From Lycocorax pyrrhopterus obiensis (lineage: Eukaryota; Chordata; Aves; Passeriformes; Paradisaeidae), in assembly GCA_014706295.1 (NCBI GenBank), contig JACSVZ010000014.1, positions 72,258,186-72,322,185 on the forward strand: a DNA stretch of 64,000 bases, given 5' to 3'. The notes below the pieces were generated by a model. That model saw only the letters and a list, made by a program, of their open reading frames with translations. It did not search any database and was not told where the DNA came from. The translations under genes and the position numbers were made by a program. Positions within the stretch are counted from its first letter, which is position 1. Every line of letters starts with the position of its first letter. This document shows, in pieces, positions 1 to 13,800 of this stretch.

Positions 1-324
1 CTGAAGGAGCTGCAGGAAACATGGAGAGAGACAATTGCCAAGGGCTGGAGGGCCAGGACACAGGGAATGGCTTCCCACTGCCAGAGGGCAGGGATGGATG
101 GGATATTGGGAAGGAATTGTTCCCTGGGAGGGTGGGCAGGCCCTGGCACAGGGTGCCCAGAGCAGCTGCGGCTGCCCCTGGATCCCTGGCAGTGTCCAAG
201 GCCAGGCTGGACATTGGGGCTTGGAGCAGCCTGGGACAGGGGAAGGTGTCCCTGCCATGGCAGGGGTGGCACTGGATGGGCTTTAAGGGCCCTTCCAGCC
301 CGAACCATTCTGTAATTCTGTGAT
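1..324 (+). mobile_element. CR1 LINE, 3' end (cut by window edge)
   Basis: The sequence reads in the CR1 sense direction. It holds the last part of the element, with the characteristic segments for the CCCTGGCACAGGG and CTGCCCCTGGATCCCTGGCA blocks, and it terminates in ATTCTGTAATTCTGTGAT, the octamer tail of avian CR1. The element begins before base 1, so its 5' truncation point is not visible. It is very similar to the opposite-strand copy at 61853-62137, with only scattered differences over about 240 bp, which suggests both are comparatively young. The short ORFs here are non-coding CR1 3' sequence. Confidence 0.93.
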
Positions 325-3300
325 ATTGAAGTTAAAGATTGCACTTTATAAACTGAGCTCCAACACAGCCCAGTGGCATTGGACTGACTCATTTATCCCT
401 GTCTTGACCAGAAAAGCAGATTCCAGCATCTTTCAGCTTTCATCTACATCTCAGTGCTGACGCCCCAAACTCTTGCCTCCCCCCAGCAGTAACCCCTGGC
501 AGGGGTAACTGTATGGCACAGCAGTAACCCCTTCTCGCAGGCACCTCGAGATGGTGCTAAGTGATTAGTTACTGGCTTTGTAGCACAAATGACAGCAATA
601 ATACACAAATAATCTGTTAAATACAAAAGTACTGATCAATTAAATATTAAATAATCCTCTCATATAATAAACTACTAAAATATTCTGATATTATCTGTTG
701 TTCAGTTTGGATATCTTAAGGAAATATGAAAAGAGGTCAGAGATTCAAGAGTGACTTTTTAAGGGATGTTGAAAAATATTCCTATTAAAGGATGCAAAGC
801 ACAATTGTGACACCTCCCAGGATATCAGCACTTGAGGAGGATGTTACCCTAAAACAACACAGCTGCTAGGTTCTCCTTACATTTCTCTACCTCCAAATAT
901 GTAAAAAGGGCTCCAAAGATTTACTGTAAAGCCAAAAATTACGGGAGCAGAAAGGAACCTCTGCCATCCACGTTTCATTTATCCCCTGTCCATAGCCCTT
1001 ATAATAATTATGAATGGTAATGACATACGAGAGAGCATCTGTGACAGCCTTGCATATTTAAGGACCTTGCTACACAAAGGATACCCTCCTGTGCTGCAGT
1101 GGTGCTGTAAATCTCCTTTTGGGGGAGTATTTCACTATAGTTTACAATAACAGTGTCAAAATTTGGCAGATCATTGGGAAGTTCTTTAAGAAAGAGTCCA
1201 CCCGTCTTCTGAAGCTAAAAAATGTTTGGCATGAGAGATCCAGTTCTCATGTGGTACTCAGTAAAGTAATAAGATTTTGTAATGTATGAGGAGGAACGGT
1301 TTTCAAGGAAATACAGATACTAAGGGGAAAAAATTAATTATTAAAAATATATCTTGCATTTAACAGAACATCTATTTACACTTATATATTTTTGTTAGTT
1401 ACATTTATAAATTCTACCATTTGTTATATACATTTTCAGTGATAGGAACATTAGGTATAAACATAACAATTCAGAAACTATTTTCATTTCGCATCCACTA
1501 TTAACAGCTCATGATTTCTTCACTGCTTACGCAATTTCAAGGTAATCTAATGAGCACAGATTTTTTTTCTCAGAAATGGAAGAAAAGAGTGAATTGGACT
1601 GTGTTCAACAGCTAATTAAAAACAGTATTTTTATAATTGTAAGAGGCAAAATCCCCAAAATGGACTCAAGAAAAAAATATATGTCTTGGCACAACTAAGA
1701 TTTGTCTCTCCTAAGCCACAGACCCTTTGTCACACAAAAAATACAGAGTTCTTCCAGTAATTCCGTAAGAAACAGAGGTCAAGGCACTTTTGACCACTTA
1801 GCCACAAGCTGCTCTCCCTTTCCTCAGTGGCACATCTTCATTACAGCACTTTTACACTCAGAATTCTCAGTTTCAGGAGGTTCTGAGTCCAGAAAAACAA
1901 GTCACCTGCCCAGCTGGAAGGACACCTCATGCCTGCAAGAAGATTTATGCCTGTCCTCCCTTATCTGTACAGCTGAGAAAAAGCACAGCACAGAGTGCAG
2001 AAATAAGGGATGGTTCCTGCACCAGGCCTTTTGTGAGAATAGGCTTTTCTCAGGTAAAGATTGTGAATAAGTCTTTATTTTATACCCTTAAGGGTGCAGG
2101 AAACGTCTTTACCTTGCTATGTGACTTGGAAAAAAAAAATTACATCCAAAAAAATTAGTTGATAGTAGTCACTGTGTTAGCAGTAAGAAAATTGGCAAAG
2201 ATTTTTACACGAGAGGTAAAAAATATTTTTACTTTTTTTGCTTCTTATCCTAAGTTGGACTTTCTTCCCTATTCCCTCATGTTATGTTTTGCAAAGCTCT
2301 TTAAAAAGTGTCCTAGATTCCTGAATTCAGTGGAAAGTTCATCACTGACTTCAGCAGCAAGTGCTCAGTGGCTGAATCACTGTGAATATCCCACTACATT
2401 TTAATTATACACAGTAAACTGAAAGGGTTTTTTTTTTTTTTTTGGACTATGAATCTTTTTAACTTGTATGTGTGAATCACACACTTGGATTCCACAGGTG
2501 GTTGGTTCTCTTGGTGAAACGGCAGAAATAAGTCCTGCTACTAGGAATATGATCAAGAGATTTTTATATTTTCAGAAAAAAAAAGAAGGAAAAACTTTTC
2601 GGATTTAGTCTTTTCCATTTTTTTCTTGTCAGTTTTTGCTGTTTAGAATGGCAAGGGGGGGAATAAACTCAAATTATCTGAAGTGGAGGAGTAAACTGTT
2701 CTTTAAACACTAGTAACAAAAGGAAAAGAATATCAAAACAACATCACTGTCCAGTCTGCAATATTATTTTCAGAGTTCAAAGTCCTTGACAAAGACATAG
2801 TTAGTGAGCACTGAATTCTGATTCCATACTCACCCTTTGAGCCTTGGTGCCTTTTTGAATCCTCATTTTTACAAAAACATAAAAATAAATTCAAATACAT
2901 TTCAGATTATTGGCTTTAAATGTTTGCAAAAGCTGATTACACCTGCGGTATACAGTACAAGATTAATCCAAAGCATATCATGCTTTCTTTTAAATAATTA
3001 GGCCAAGTTATCACTCTGTGGCTTGTTCTGCCAAAGTAAAAGCCACTCACCAGTCAAAAAACTCAGAGACACTTATTTTATTTGAGGTTAACAAGACATA
3101 AAGAAACTTAGTAAGATTTTGAGTTGTGGGACAAAATCTAAAAATGGATCTATGAAGCTTCATGTGCATATTTATGTAAGCAGTCATGGTTAAAAGCTTA
3201 AAATATTTTTGTTTTGCCTTCTTTTCATAACAGCACAAAGGAAATGGGTAATTTTCCTACTTTCCAGAGTTTTAACAACCTGCAGAAGAATTTGAAGCCC

Positions 3301-6300
3301 AACTTTAAAAATGTCATGCCAGAAAGAACCTATATGCTGGATATTTAAACCACAGAAATACAGAACAAAAAAATTTCTTCTGAATATGCATTTCTCAATA
3401 TTATCCAGAAGAGTAATAGATAATGGAAGTGAAAATATCTTGCGATAAGTGGACCTTTGGTCAAAATCAGCACATTTTCCACTAGGAAAAGCTATTATGC
3501 ATTGGGAATGTGTCACCTGAGGGGAAGGCATGGGTCAGTTGAGCAAAGGGGGTGGGAATAGACATCCAGAAGGGAAATAGAGGCAGGTGAGATGAAGAAA
3601 AAGATGATGCAGAGCTGATTGGCCTGGACTGGACAAGATATCCCAGCAATCACAGGTAAAATGAGATGTACAAAAACTGCTTTTTGCTGCCCTGAGACTC
3701 ATCAGTACATGACCTACTTGTGAAATCTTCTTTCTCTTTCTGAATTACTGGAGGAAAAGTTGTCATTGGCATATTTATATGAGAGTGGAGAACAGAGGGA
3801 GGATTTCTGAAGGTGGGATGATCACGCCTGGAGCACATTAGGAACTTAATTTTTAATTTCATTTCAAGCCATCCTACATTCATTTAAAATAAGCTATTTT
3901 TCATGGAAGAATACTCTGCAAAAGGAAAAATAAAATGTTAGAAAGGTTTCTAAAGACAAAGGGTTTTAATTCAACAGACACCCAGAAAAAGAAAGAGTAA
4001 TGCAAAACTTTCAAGTAAAAGTGATAGATGTTAAATTTAGCAAATATTATTCTGTCAATAAATAAAATATCTCCAAAGTTCAGGTTTGACATTCTAAAAC
4101 AATTAGAGAAACCTAAAATGTGAAATCTGATGGAGCCATTAATACCATCTTTGGGACAAAGGAAAGAATGTCAGATCTGCAGATGAGCCCAGAAAAGGGA
4201 ATTTAAGAAGGACTTTTAGACTTTATCTTCAAGGCTTTGATTGCCTGATTAATTAAAAGAGCAGCAAGAATTCTGCAATGATGTAATCATTACATAAAAA
4301 AACTTTCAGCTTTCAGATTTCCTTTCCCTCTCTAGAATGGTTTTGTCATGCTTTTTTGTTTGTTTCATTTTTCCTTTGTCATTTTCTTCTGCTTCTTCAG
4401 GTATAAATTTTCATATGCATATAAATGTAAAGGGATGGAGTTTTTGCTTCAAGATTCTGACCAAATATTTCAAAGGAAGATGCATTACACACGTGTTGAG
4501 TCCTTTCAGTTCAGAATGACAGATGCTTGTGTTTCAGAGGGTATATAAGCAAGGAAGAACATTTTGACTGTGGTTTTATTTTTGGGTTGGGTTGGGTTTG
4601 GTTTTTTTTTTGAGATACTGAACATCTCTGGGGAAGTCATAAATTCTCCTGAGTCTCAGTGACTGCAGAGCTAGACTGTGGCTTGTTTTACAGATTATTG
4701 CACAGGGCTTGATCCCATCAAAGCCCCATAAAGTGAATAACAAAATCTCCCTGCCAGTGATGGGCTTTGGAAAGTCCTTTCACCTGAGATTGAAAAAACA
4801 GATTTTTCAGAGGGCTCTTGGCATGCAGTACTGAGACAGGGATCACAACAGTGAATATTCAGGCACTTTTCCAGTGAGGAGAATCCACTCTGCCACACAA
4901 GTACAGGTGCCTTGGAAAAGGGCTCAGGGGACTTAGCAAAGATCTGCTTTGACTTCTCAAGGATAAATGAAGAAAGGGCACATAAAAACATACAATCAGC
5001 CTTGCTGTATCACACCGAAGCCATTGATGTTAAAGAAGAAAGCCAAGGGTGAGTGATGATAATAGCTCTCCACAGCTGACAAGCATCCTGTAACTTGAAA
5101 GTGTTGCTTCAAAAGGCCTGCCCAGCTTTTAGCAGAGTTTAGTGCTTTTCTGAGGCAGAGATGATGTTACACCTTTGGTTTTAATTGCTTTCAAAGAACT
5201 TTTCATGAGCATTTGTTTGTGCTACTTTTGGTTGTAGGCGCAGCTTCCTCCCTCCGTTCCATCCTAGGGCTGCCTGGGTGTGTCACAGACAGAGGAATGG
5301 CACCCAAAAGCAAATAAAACCGGTGGTGTTTTACCTTTAAAACTCTGTGCACTGGGACTCAGAGATGGGGTGATAACCTTATTCTCTGTCTGAAGCGTAA
5401 AATGACCTTGCCCGTCAGTCAGAGCTCCTCAGAGCAAGAGCACTGACTTGGGTTGCAGGAGCTTTCAGCCCATCCTTCTCTCTGTCCATAGGCACAGCTA
5501 TTTCATTTCAGCTCTCATCTTATATTTAGCTGTGGGAGTCCAAAGTGCAGGGAAAATTTCTCTGCCTGTTTTGAAGGGTTCTACTCCCCTGGACAGCCCT
5601 GTCTTTGACCTTTGTCCATGGAGAAAATTACCTGCCCTCTGGGAAGAAGCAGAATCTACACTGGTGTGAATTAGGTGATAGAACATTATGTAAGATGGTC
5701 ACAGGGTGAAAATTTAGAGGCGTTGGGTTTGTTAATTTAGTAAATAGATAAAAAGCAAAAACTTCAAAATGGAGGATTGTTGTTGCTCTCCAGACCTTCT
5801 TCTTCTTCTTCTTCTCCTACTCCATGTTCTGCGGTGAAAGTGGATTGAGAGGATTGGGTGAAAAGTTCCGCAGCTCCTTCTACGTAACAGAAAGATTTAT
5901 TGAACATTGGTAGAAAAGTAAAAATATCTTTTGTTTTGGGTTTTCATTGGGTGATTTACCTTCAAAAGGCTGTCTAATCTTGATAATTCGCCTTTCCTCT
6001 CGCATTCTCTGCTCTGTGCTGTGTCTGGGTCACGTCAGTGGCTCCGTTTCTCTGATAAGACTTAATAAACAACTATCTGAAAGCAAGAGGCGTGGAAAAG
6101 TCCTGTTTGTCTTCTGGATTGTAGGCAAGGACTCTGGAAAATCTCCCACATCTGGGGAGGCATAACTAAGGCACAGAAAAGTGTCATTTAGCAGCTAATA
6201 ATCTGAAAACACCTGACGGATCAGACCCATCCCGTGGATTTTTCTGGAGTTCTGTTGATGAGCTGGTCACGAGGACTTTCTTTACTGTGGATGGTGAGAA

Positions 6301-8925
6301 AAAGTGAACAATTCGTCTCATCCTTAATCTAAAATCTCATCTAACCCAAAGTAGATCGGATCATTTAGATGACTATTCCTCTCCCCTGGCTGAGAAGGGG
6401 AATGTTGGTGTCTAACACTGCAGCATTAAGGACGTGAAAGGTGGTTGGAATTATCTGGTTTTTTCTAAATCATTTTGTTGCTAAAAACACCTTTAAACTC
6501 ATGAAAACAATGTGACCTATTGACTTTTTCTGCCAGTGTTCTTATATTTTTTGACATATTTTTGTGTTTCTGTGTAGTTAAGCAGTTATTGACGTATGTG
6601 TGCCTCAACTGTATATAAAATCATTTATGTCAAAAACCACTTGCACCTAATATTTTTTGTTTGTTTTATAATTTTTTTAACAACCATGATTGTATTCTGA
6701 GGATAGAGGAAGGAGGTCTCCTCTTAGATAAATATCATTCTGATGTAGAGGTTTCCATGAAGTAAATTGCCAATTATAAATTTTTTTTCTGGAAAAATAG
6801 AGTAGAGTAGATTTTCTTTAGGATAATTTTAGACTAATTTTCTTCCCTGGGGAATCTTTTGTAGGGGGAAACATGCTTGTAGTGCAATAATATCCTTTAA
6901 GTTTTATTAAAATAATAATTTTTAACACAACATAACATTTAATAATTACCAGAACATATATTTTTCTGTAAGCCATTGAAGGGTTTTTCCAAAGTGTAAT
7001 GAGGTATATTCACTTTTCTGAGCCAAATCATGGACTCATAAGGACCAAGTTTTCACTAACTCAGATTTTATAAACCAAACAGTTTTACAATCTTAAAGCA
7101 AAGCCCACTGAAGTGGATTAGTCTCAAAGAAGACAGAAAGGGTAATACAAAGAAGAAACAGAGCAAGAAAAACTTAAAGATTCTATAAAGATTACAGAGG
7201 AAAAAGTGGTACAAATATGGATTTGCAGTAATTAAATAATGTAACTAGCCAAAAGAAAATAAAGTCTTTTACTAAGGCAAGTTTAATTTAAGAGGGAATA
7301 GGATGCTTGACCCTGCTAGCAAACTCTTTAACATTATGAAGTCTATCACACAGAAAGTATTCTTGATTGTTGACTCAATAAAAATGTTGAGAGGAAGAAC
7401 GTAGACAGAACAGTGAGAAATAAGCATGAAAGATTTTCTGTCATAAAGATTCCTGACTGTGCATAAATGGGGATGTGTTTACTGTGAGCACCATAGGCAA
7501 AGCTGCATTGCTATAAGCAGAACTGCTTGTGTTACTTAATTTAACTCATTTGGCATCAGGTCCTCTGCCCCTACAGCTTCAGTGTATACTGCAGAAAGAA
7601 AAAAAGCAGTGATCTTAATTAGGGTTTGATTTTCTAGTGACATTTTTTAACTGGTATGTGTACTTCTTCCCAAAATGTTCTTTTATTATAAAAGCAGTGG
7701 CAGTGGATTCCTACTGCTCACTCATAAAATTTAACACTTTTAGCTAAAATACTGTTTGGGCATTTAATTCACAAATAGTATTAAGAAGCAGAGTTATTCC
7801 AAACAAAGACCATTTTTCTTGTTTTCCTCAGCCTCAGGACATCCTCTGAAAGTATTTATTTTTTACAGTTAACAGGGGGTCATAATGTAATCTGAAAATT
7901 TCATATTGTCTTTTATTCAAATTTGATGGTAACTAAACAATGTTTCCATAAAAATTGTTTATAACATTGCAGTACTTAAATCCCTGCCACAGTGTGTCAT
8001 GCTTTTTGAAATCACATCCTGAGTCCTGTCATTATACAATCGTGTTTCATCTTGAGAAAGGGCCTTTCCAAGATAAAGTAATGCTAAAATTATATCTTTT
8101 AGAACTTCTTTTTCATTTCATCACTGCAAAAAACAAGGGACTAAATTCCAGTATTGGCAGAGTTTTATTTATGTGGGTTGTTCTTGCAGTTCTCCTGAGA
8201 AAATGAAAACTGCACAAAAGAAGAGCAATAAAAAGCAAAAAGACTTTTCTTTTTTTGGTGATATAATTTAATTAAATGAAAAAAATCTCTAAGTATGGAA
8301 CATTCTAAGTAGGCACTAATAGTGTGTGTTGGCATTTTCAGGTTGCAGAAATAACAGTTATATTCCACTGCATGTTACAAAGGAAAAAAAGGCAGGAGTA
8401 GGATTTTCCTGATGGCATAAGTTCATTTCAGGCTACCTTAAAAAAAGACAATATTACATTTCAGTAATTGATTCTGTGTTTACTTGCAAATATTAAAAAG
8501 TCAGCTGCTCTCCGACAAATTGCATTAAAATTAAGACAGGTGTGTATGTTTAGGTCGACGTAAAGTCTGAACCACATCCATCTCTAAGTCTCCCCCTGGG
8601 CTTAAGTTTTCCAGAGATGATGTTGACTTGTAGATTTTTCACCTCTTCACTGGGAAGAGGATGGGTATGTGCAAAAATCAGTTTCATTCAACAGCTGTTC
8701 AAACCCTTTTCTTCAAGTGGTATCCAATTTTTTGTCAACAAATTCAAGAATTTCCTTTAAATATACCTCTGCAATTGATAGCTATTCCCCCAGGGATGTC
8801 AGCACAATCTCTTACCCCTCCAAGGCTGAAATTCGACTGAGAAAACATAAACTGTACACTTTAGCTACTTGAAAAGTAGCTAAATTTGGTCTAAATTTAC
8901 TTTATAAACAACTTTCCTTTAAAAA
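325..8925. other. AT-rich intergenic DNA, no gene seen
   Basis: I see no exon-like ORF, RNA gene or recognisable transposon. The longest ORFs are about 120 codons or less and show no family resemblance. Small features are a T-run at 2428-2443, a G/T-only patch of GGGTT units at 4573-4611, a TATATAAG box at 4542-4549 with no other promoter sign, and a (CTT)n run at 5796-5815. Old, decayed repeats could be hidden here. Confidence 0.6.
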
Positions 8926-9174
8926 GTGAGAGGGGAGGGGAGGGGGAGGGGAGGGGAGGGGAGGGGAGGGGAGGGGAGGGGAGGGGAGGGGAGGGGAGGG
9001 GAGGGGAGGGGAGGGGAGGGGAGGGGACGAAGAAGGAAGGAAGGAAGGAAGGAAAGGAAGGAAGGAAGGGAGGAAGGGAGGAAGGGAGGAAGGGAAGAAA
9101 GAGAGAAAGAGAGAAAGAGGAGAAAGAGAGAAAGAGAGAAAGAGAGAAAGAAAGAAAGAAAGAAAGAAAAAAAG

Positions 9175-9245
<71 letters not shown>

Positions 9246-9270
9246 GAGAAAGAGAGAAAGAAAGAAAGAG

Positions 9271-9317
<47 letters not shown>

Positions 9318-9318
9318 A
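8926..9318 (+). repeat. Compound polypurine microsatellite (AGGGG)n-(AAGG)n-(AAAG)n
   Basis: This is about 390 bp of almost pure purine on the plus strand. (AGGGG)n fills roughly 8930-9027, an AAGG/AGGG mix follows to about 9098, and (AAAG)n with GAGA interruptions runs to about 9318. The only clear pyrimidine inside is a C near 9029. The long Lys/Arg/Glu and Ser/Phe/Leu ORFs on the two strands are by-products of the repeat and are not genes. Runs of four Gs every five bases are compatible with G-quadruplexes, and the mirror-like purine strand with intramolecular triplex. Assembly length may be unreliable. Confidence 0.97.
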
Positions 9319-10578
9319 TAATGCCCTAATGAAATACATTATTTTCCTCTGCCCAAAGAAAATTCTGAAAAGTACCATTAAGCACTTAGCTCCTCTTGAT
9401 CTTCCACAAGATTTATGCCTAATATAGCTCCTTTGTTTCTGACCTTTCCCTTCCCTGTGCTGTGGTTTATCCTCACCTGCTTGGATGCCTTACCCTCTAA
9501 TTCCAGGCCACTGGTGCCCTTATTCCAGCCCTGGAGCAGCCAGGTGATGATGTGCTCACCTGCAGTGGGATTTCCACAGTCACTGCATATTTTTTTCAGA
9601 CTTTTTTACCTCTTTTTCCAGACTTCACTTGGTCAGGAGTGAAATTCAAAAACATTGGAGGTGCCGAGGGTTGCAGGAGCTCTCTCACACTATCCCCCAC
9701 ACCCTGCTCCTCACACTTATCCATCCTTGAGACAGATCTTGGGGAATGTTCTTAAATAGTTTTTTTTTGCGTTGAGGCCTGGCACACACCCAAGGGCATA
9801 GCAATAGCAACAGGAGGGTTTGAGCATGCCGCAGATATTCAAAATCCTCTGTTTTCACTAGTCTGGGGGAGAAGGGGGAGGTGAAGGAGAAAAGGAAGCT
9901 GAAAGAGGAGGTGAAGTGACCCTCCTTGTCCCATAGATTGGCTGTCTTTGGGGAAAAGGCTAAGGGTGCAATTATTAATAGTTTCTGGGAGCTGGTTCCA
10001 AAGGCACAGAGAGGATGGCAGTGCTGGGCACAAACACCAGATTAGGCTGACAGCCAGCAATTTTCTCATATCTTAGGCCAGTGATACAGCAAAATGATAG
10101 CCCTGACTGAGCGCTCTGAGACAACACCATGGCAGGGATTTCCATTTATTTCAGGAAACATACACAGCAAGTGAGGTGCTGCACAACACAAGGTAAGAGG
10201 ACGTGCAACAAACAACTCTGAGAGCAAATAAATCAGCATCATGACCAGTGACCACTCAATTTAATGCAATAAATGTTTATAACATTTTCGGTTTTAACAC
10301 ACTCTGGTCAGATCTGTCATTATCTCAAGTCTTTTATGCACCATGTTGGGATCCAAGAGGGACTGTTGTGGACCGGGATGGTAAAAGTAAGAAAATTCAT
10401 GGGTTGAGATAATAATTTTAAAGAGTGAAATGAAATAAAGTAGTAAAGTAATAGCAAATATAACGTAGATAAATTGCAGTGAAAAGGAAAAAAAGAACCT
10501 GAGAGAGAAATTAAACTGGAGAGAAAGAAGTTACGCAAATTATAAAACTTTGCTCACCACCTGCTGAGGGAAAACGAG
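9319..10578. other. Unique DNA between two polypurine tracts, no gene seen
   Basis: This is mixed-composition sequence without recognisable repeats. ORFs of 65-76 codons show no coding signature. The interval is notable only because it is flanked on both sides by long polypurine tracts of the same strand polarity. Confidence 0.6.
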
Positions 10579-10853
10579 GATGGAAAAGGTAAAAGGGAAA
10601 GGGGAAGGGAGCGGGCAAAGGAAAAGGGAAAAAGGGAAAAAGGGAAAAAGGGAAAAGGGAAAAAGGGAAAAAGGGAAAAGGGGGAAGGGGAAGGGAAAAG
10701 GGGAAGGGGAAGGGGGAAGGGTAAGGGAAGGGGAGAGGAAGGGGAAGGGAAGGGGAAGGGGAAGGGGAAAGGGAAGGGAAGGGGAACGGGAAGGGGAAGG
10801 GGAAGGGGAAGGGGAAGGGGAAGGGGAAGGGGAAGGGGAAGGGGAAAGGGAAA
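10579..10853 (+). repeat. Polypurine repeat (AAAGGG)/(AAGGGG)n
   Basis: About 275 bp are nearly all purine on the plus strand. Imperfect AAAAGGG units occupy the first half, and regular AAGGGG hexamers run from about 10740 to 10845. ORFs of 106 and 111 codons (Gly/Glu/Lys-rich and Pro/Leu/Phe-rich) are artefacts of the repeat. The C and T interruptions at the left end (around 10565-10620) suggest an older, decaying edge, while the right end is regular and probably still length-variable. Confidence 0.96.
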
Positions 10854-13800
10854 ATGTCTCTGTGTATCTATCTTTAAATACCTCTTCATATTTGGCTTAA
10901 GAAGCAGAGTGAACTATGGAATTCCATATATTCTCATGGAATTGGGTTAGTTATTTAGCATGAACTCTGTAGTCTAGATATCCAAGATTATTGTTTTCTT
11001 TGCATTTATCCATAATGACGATCTAGAGAGCTTGGATTCTGTTCTGAGTGTCAAAGGAATGAGAGAGCATTTTGATAATAATCTGCTTTAAAAAAAGCTC
11101 TTACTCTTTTTAATGTGTTTTAACACGCTATGAACTCACTCAGTTGGCTAATTAACATTTCCCAGGGAAAGTAATTAGCATCTACTGGTTACCCTCTATT
11201 TCTGCAGTCAGAGGAAAGGGTGGAATGGAAAGGAAGAGAAATCCTTGAACAATATCCTCACTGTTCCCCAAAGCCATTCACTGGATGTTGGAGGATTCTG
11301 ACTTTTTTCTGCAGTCATAATGATGATAAGAAATATATCTGGCCCACACCGGATTTTCCACTTCAAAAAATTGTTACATTATGGCTTTTATGGCTTTTAC
11401 TACTTAATTCTATCCCTTGCTATGAAGATACCCTTTGACCCCAAGATGAGTGTAAGACCATTGTCGTATCATCAGGCTTGAACAAATTCATCCCTCTGAA
11501 GCATCCATTAGCCCAAAATAATGGCAATTATTTTATTATCTTGGACATGTGCAACCCACACCCAGCCAGGGTGCAGTGCTGCTTTCAGTTTGGGAACTGC
11601 AGTGGTCTCCTCATGGTTGGGGCAGAGCGGGAAGTACTGAGTGAAAACCAAAATGCCCTCATACCCGTCATTAAAATTTAAATTGCACCACCATTAAATG
11701 CCATGAAATGGCCGTTAAATGCCATAAAATTAAATTGTTCCACATTGTTAAAATGCTTCCTGCAAGCAGAATGCCGGATGGGGATGTCTGGAGAGCAGCA
11801 CCCCTACACTGGAAACTTCTGCAAGACCTGAGGTGACAGAATCTTGGGAATCATCTGTAGCAGAGGCTGTGTGTTGGCATACAAAAGAATCTAGGGCTCT
11901 GTGATATTTAACTTATAAATATTATCTGAGAAGGAAAAAAAAGAGGGAGGCTTTTTCTGGTTTTTTTTTTTAATTAAAAAGAACTTTCTTCAATAATTTA
12001 CTTCTAATTATCCAAATATTATCACCCAAATAGGAACAAATGGCAAGCTAAAGCTGGAAGAGACAGCCATATCTTCTCTCTGTTCAATAAGAAGCAGAAA
12101 ACCAACTTACAGCGCTTCTGTAAAGCATTTAAAGTAAGTAATAACAGTGTTTTGTCACTAAGATTATTTCCTATTGTAGCCTGCGTCACTGAAAACACAA
12201 GACATAAATTTTTTATAATGTCTATCCCAGTGACTCAGTTAAGTGTTCTTAATCTTCTAGAGGGGAGAAAACACCGTAAGCAGTAAATACTTTTAAAATT
12301 GCTCCTTGGAGACTACTTCAGCCTCAAAGAACAAGGAGCATCTGTTGTTCCAAAGTCCTCCTCCACAGGGTAACAGGAGGAAGAAAACACTCTGTTTACC
12401 ACTAGAAATACTCCTCTCCCAAATATCAGGAACAATGCCAAATTGCCTTTTGAACTATCAAATTAATGAGCAACTCTTCCACGTGCTTGGATAAGAGCAG
12501 AATTTAGCACCTTTGATTCACAGTATTAGGCGTTTACTGCTAACCAGGAACTAAATTAATTAATAGCAAGTCCTCCACGTACAGAGTGCATCCTTCAGCA
12601 AACCTCACCCTCAAGGTTTATTCCCTTTAAAGATGGCTTAGAAATATTTCTAGGGCTACAGCTAGAAATCAGTCTCTTCTCCTGCATGTATAAATACCAG
12701 TTGCTGTCCGTATTTTCTTACACAGCAAAAGTAATGTCTCATTAGACACTGATGTCAGAGAAGACAAGATATTTCCTTATCTAAGCTCACTGAATTTTTA
12801 GAAGCCTGGGAATTGTTTTCGAGCCCGGGTGATGCAACTATTGTAGTTTTTTTAGGTTTTAGAAAATTTGTGTTATTCTCAATGAATTATTCAAAGATAG
12901 CAAGAGAGATAAATTTTTTTACAGATCAGTTTAAGAAAAGTTGGTTGTTGGTTTTTTTTTTCTCTTATCAATGGCTCTCAGGTTGCATTAATTAATTGCT
13001 ACAAAAAGCTTCCATAATCTTTTAATTTCTTCTACAAGGCCAGTATTTCTCCTCTTATTGAATAGACTCAGGGTTCTCTCTGTACTGAGTAGTGGAGACT
13101 GGGGGAAGATTTTAAAGTTTTTATGTCCTTTTTGAGACTTTCTGGGGATGCAGGGTTACAAAGGCAGAATCTGTCACATGGCGTGGACAGTCTTACATTT
13201 TCCAAATATACATTTTTGATTGAGCAATATCCTTTACGAAAAGTAATTACTGTTTCTCTTTCCTTGCTTTTATGGCAAGCATAGGCCCAGTATAAGATAA
13301 ATCAAGTTAAAAACTTTAACCTTCCTTCAAGGGATCCATTTCTTTGTCATCCAGAGGAAACCTGCAAAATAGGACCAAAATGGCACAATGAAACTAATGA
13401 AGTTCAATGGTGTGAAACAGATTTCTGCACTAAAAAATCTGCACACCATCTATTCCAGTGGTTTATATGGACCATGGGAGTATGGGAGGTTAAAATGTGC
13501 AACTCAGAGCGGAAGGGGAAAAGGAAGGAGAAGGGGCAACTCCAAACATAGATGCAAAGGTACTGAAGTGTCCTGTGCTTTTTGTACTAAAACATGGTGA
13601 ATCTTTGCAGAATTGTGTGTCTGAAAGATGAAGGGACAAAGTTTGATGGCTACATCCATATCCGTGACATACCCAAAACCTCTCTTCAGCGTCTTGTACT
13701 TCATTCTGGTAATTTTTAACGGATTTAAATCCATTTTTTGGATTGTAAGAAATCCAAGAAGCTCTGCTTCAGCCCACATCAAAAAACAACCTAAAAAAAT

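Noticed and set aside
4573..4611. GGGTT-rich patch as interstitial telomere repeat
   Set aside because: Units are TTGGG, not TTAGGG, and it is short. It is better read as the opposite-strand version of the A/C tracts.
8902..9378. 158-codon minus-strand and 131-codon plus-strand ORFs
   Set aside because: Translations of the polypurine microsatellite. Repetitive Lys/Arg/Glu or Ser/Phe/Leu with no unique sequence.
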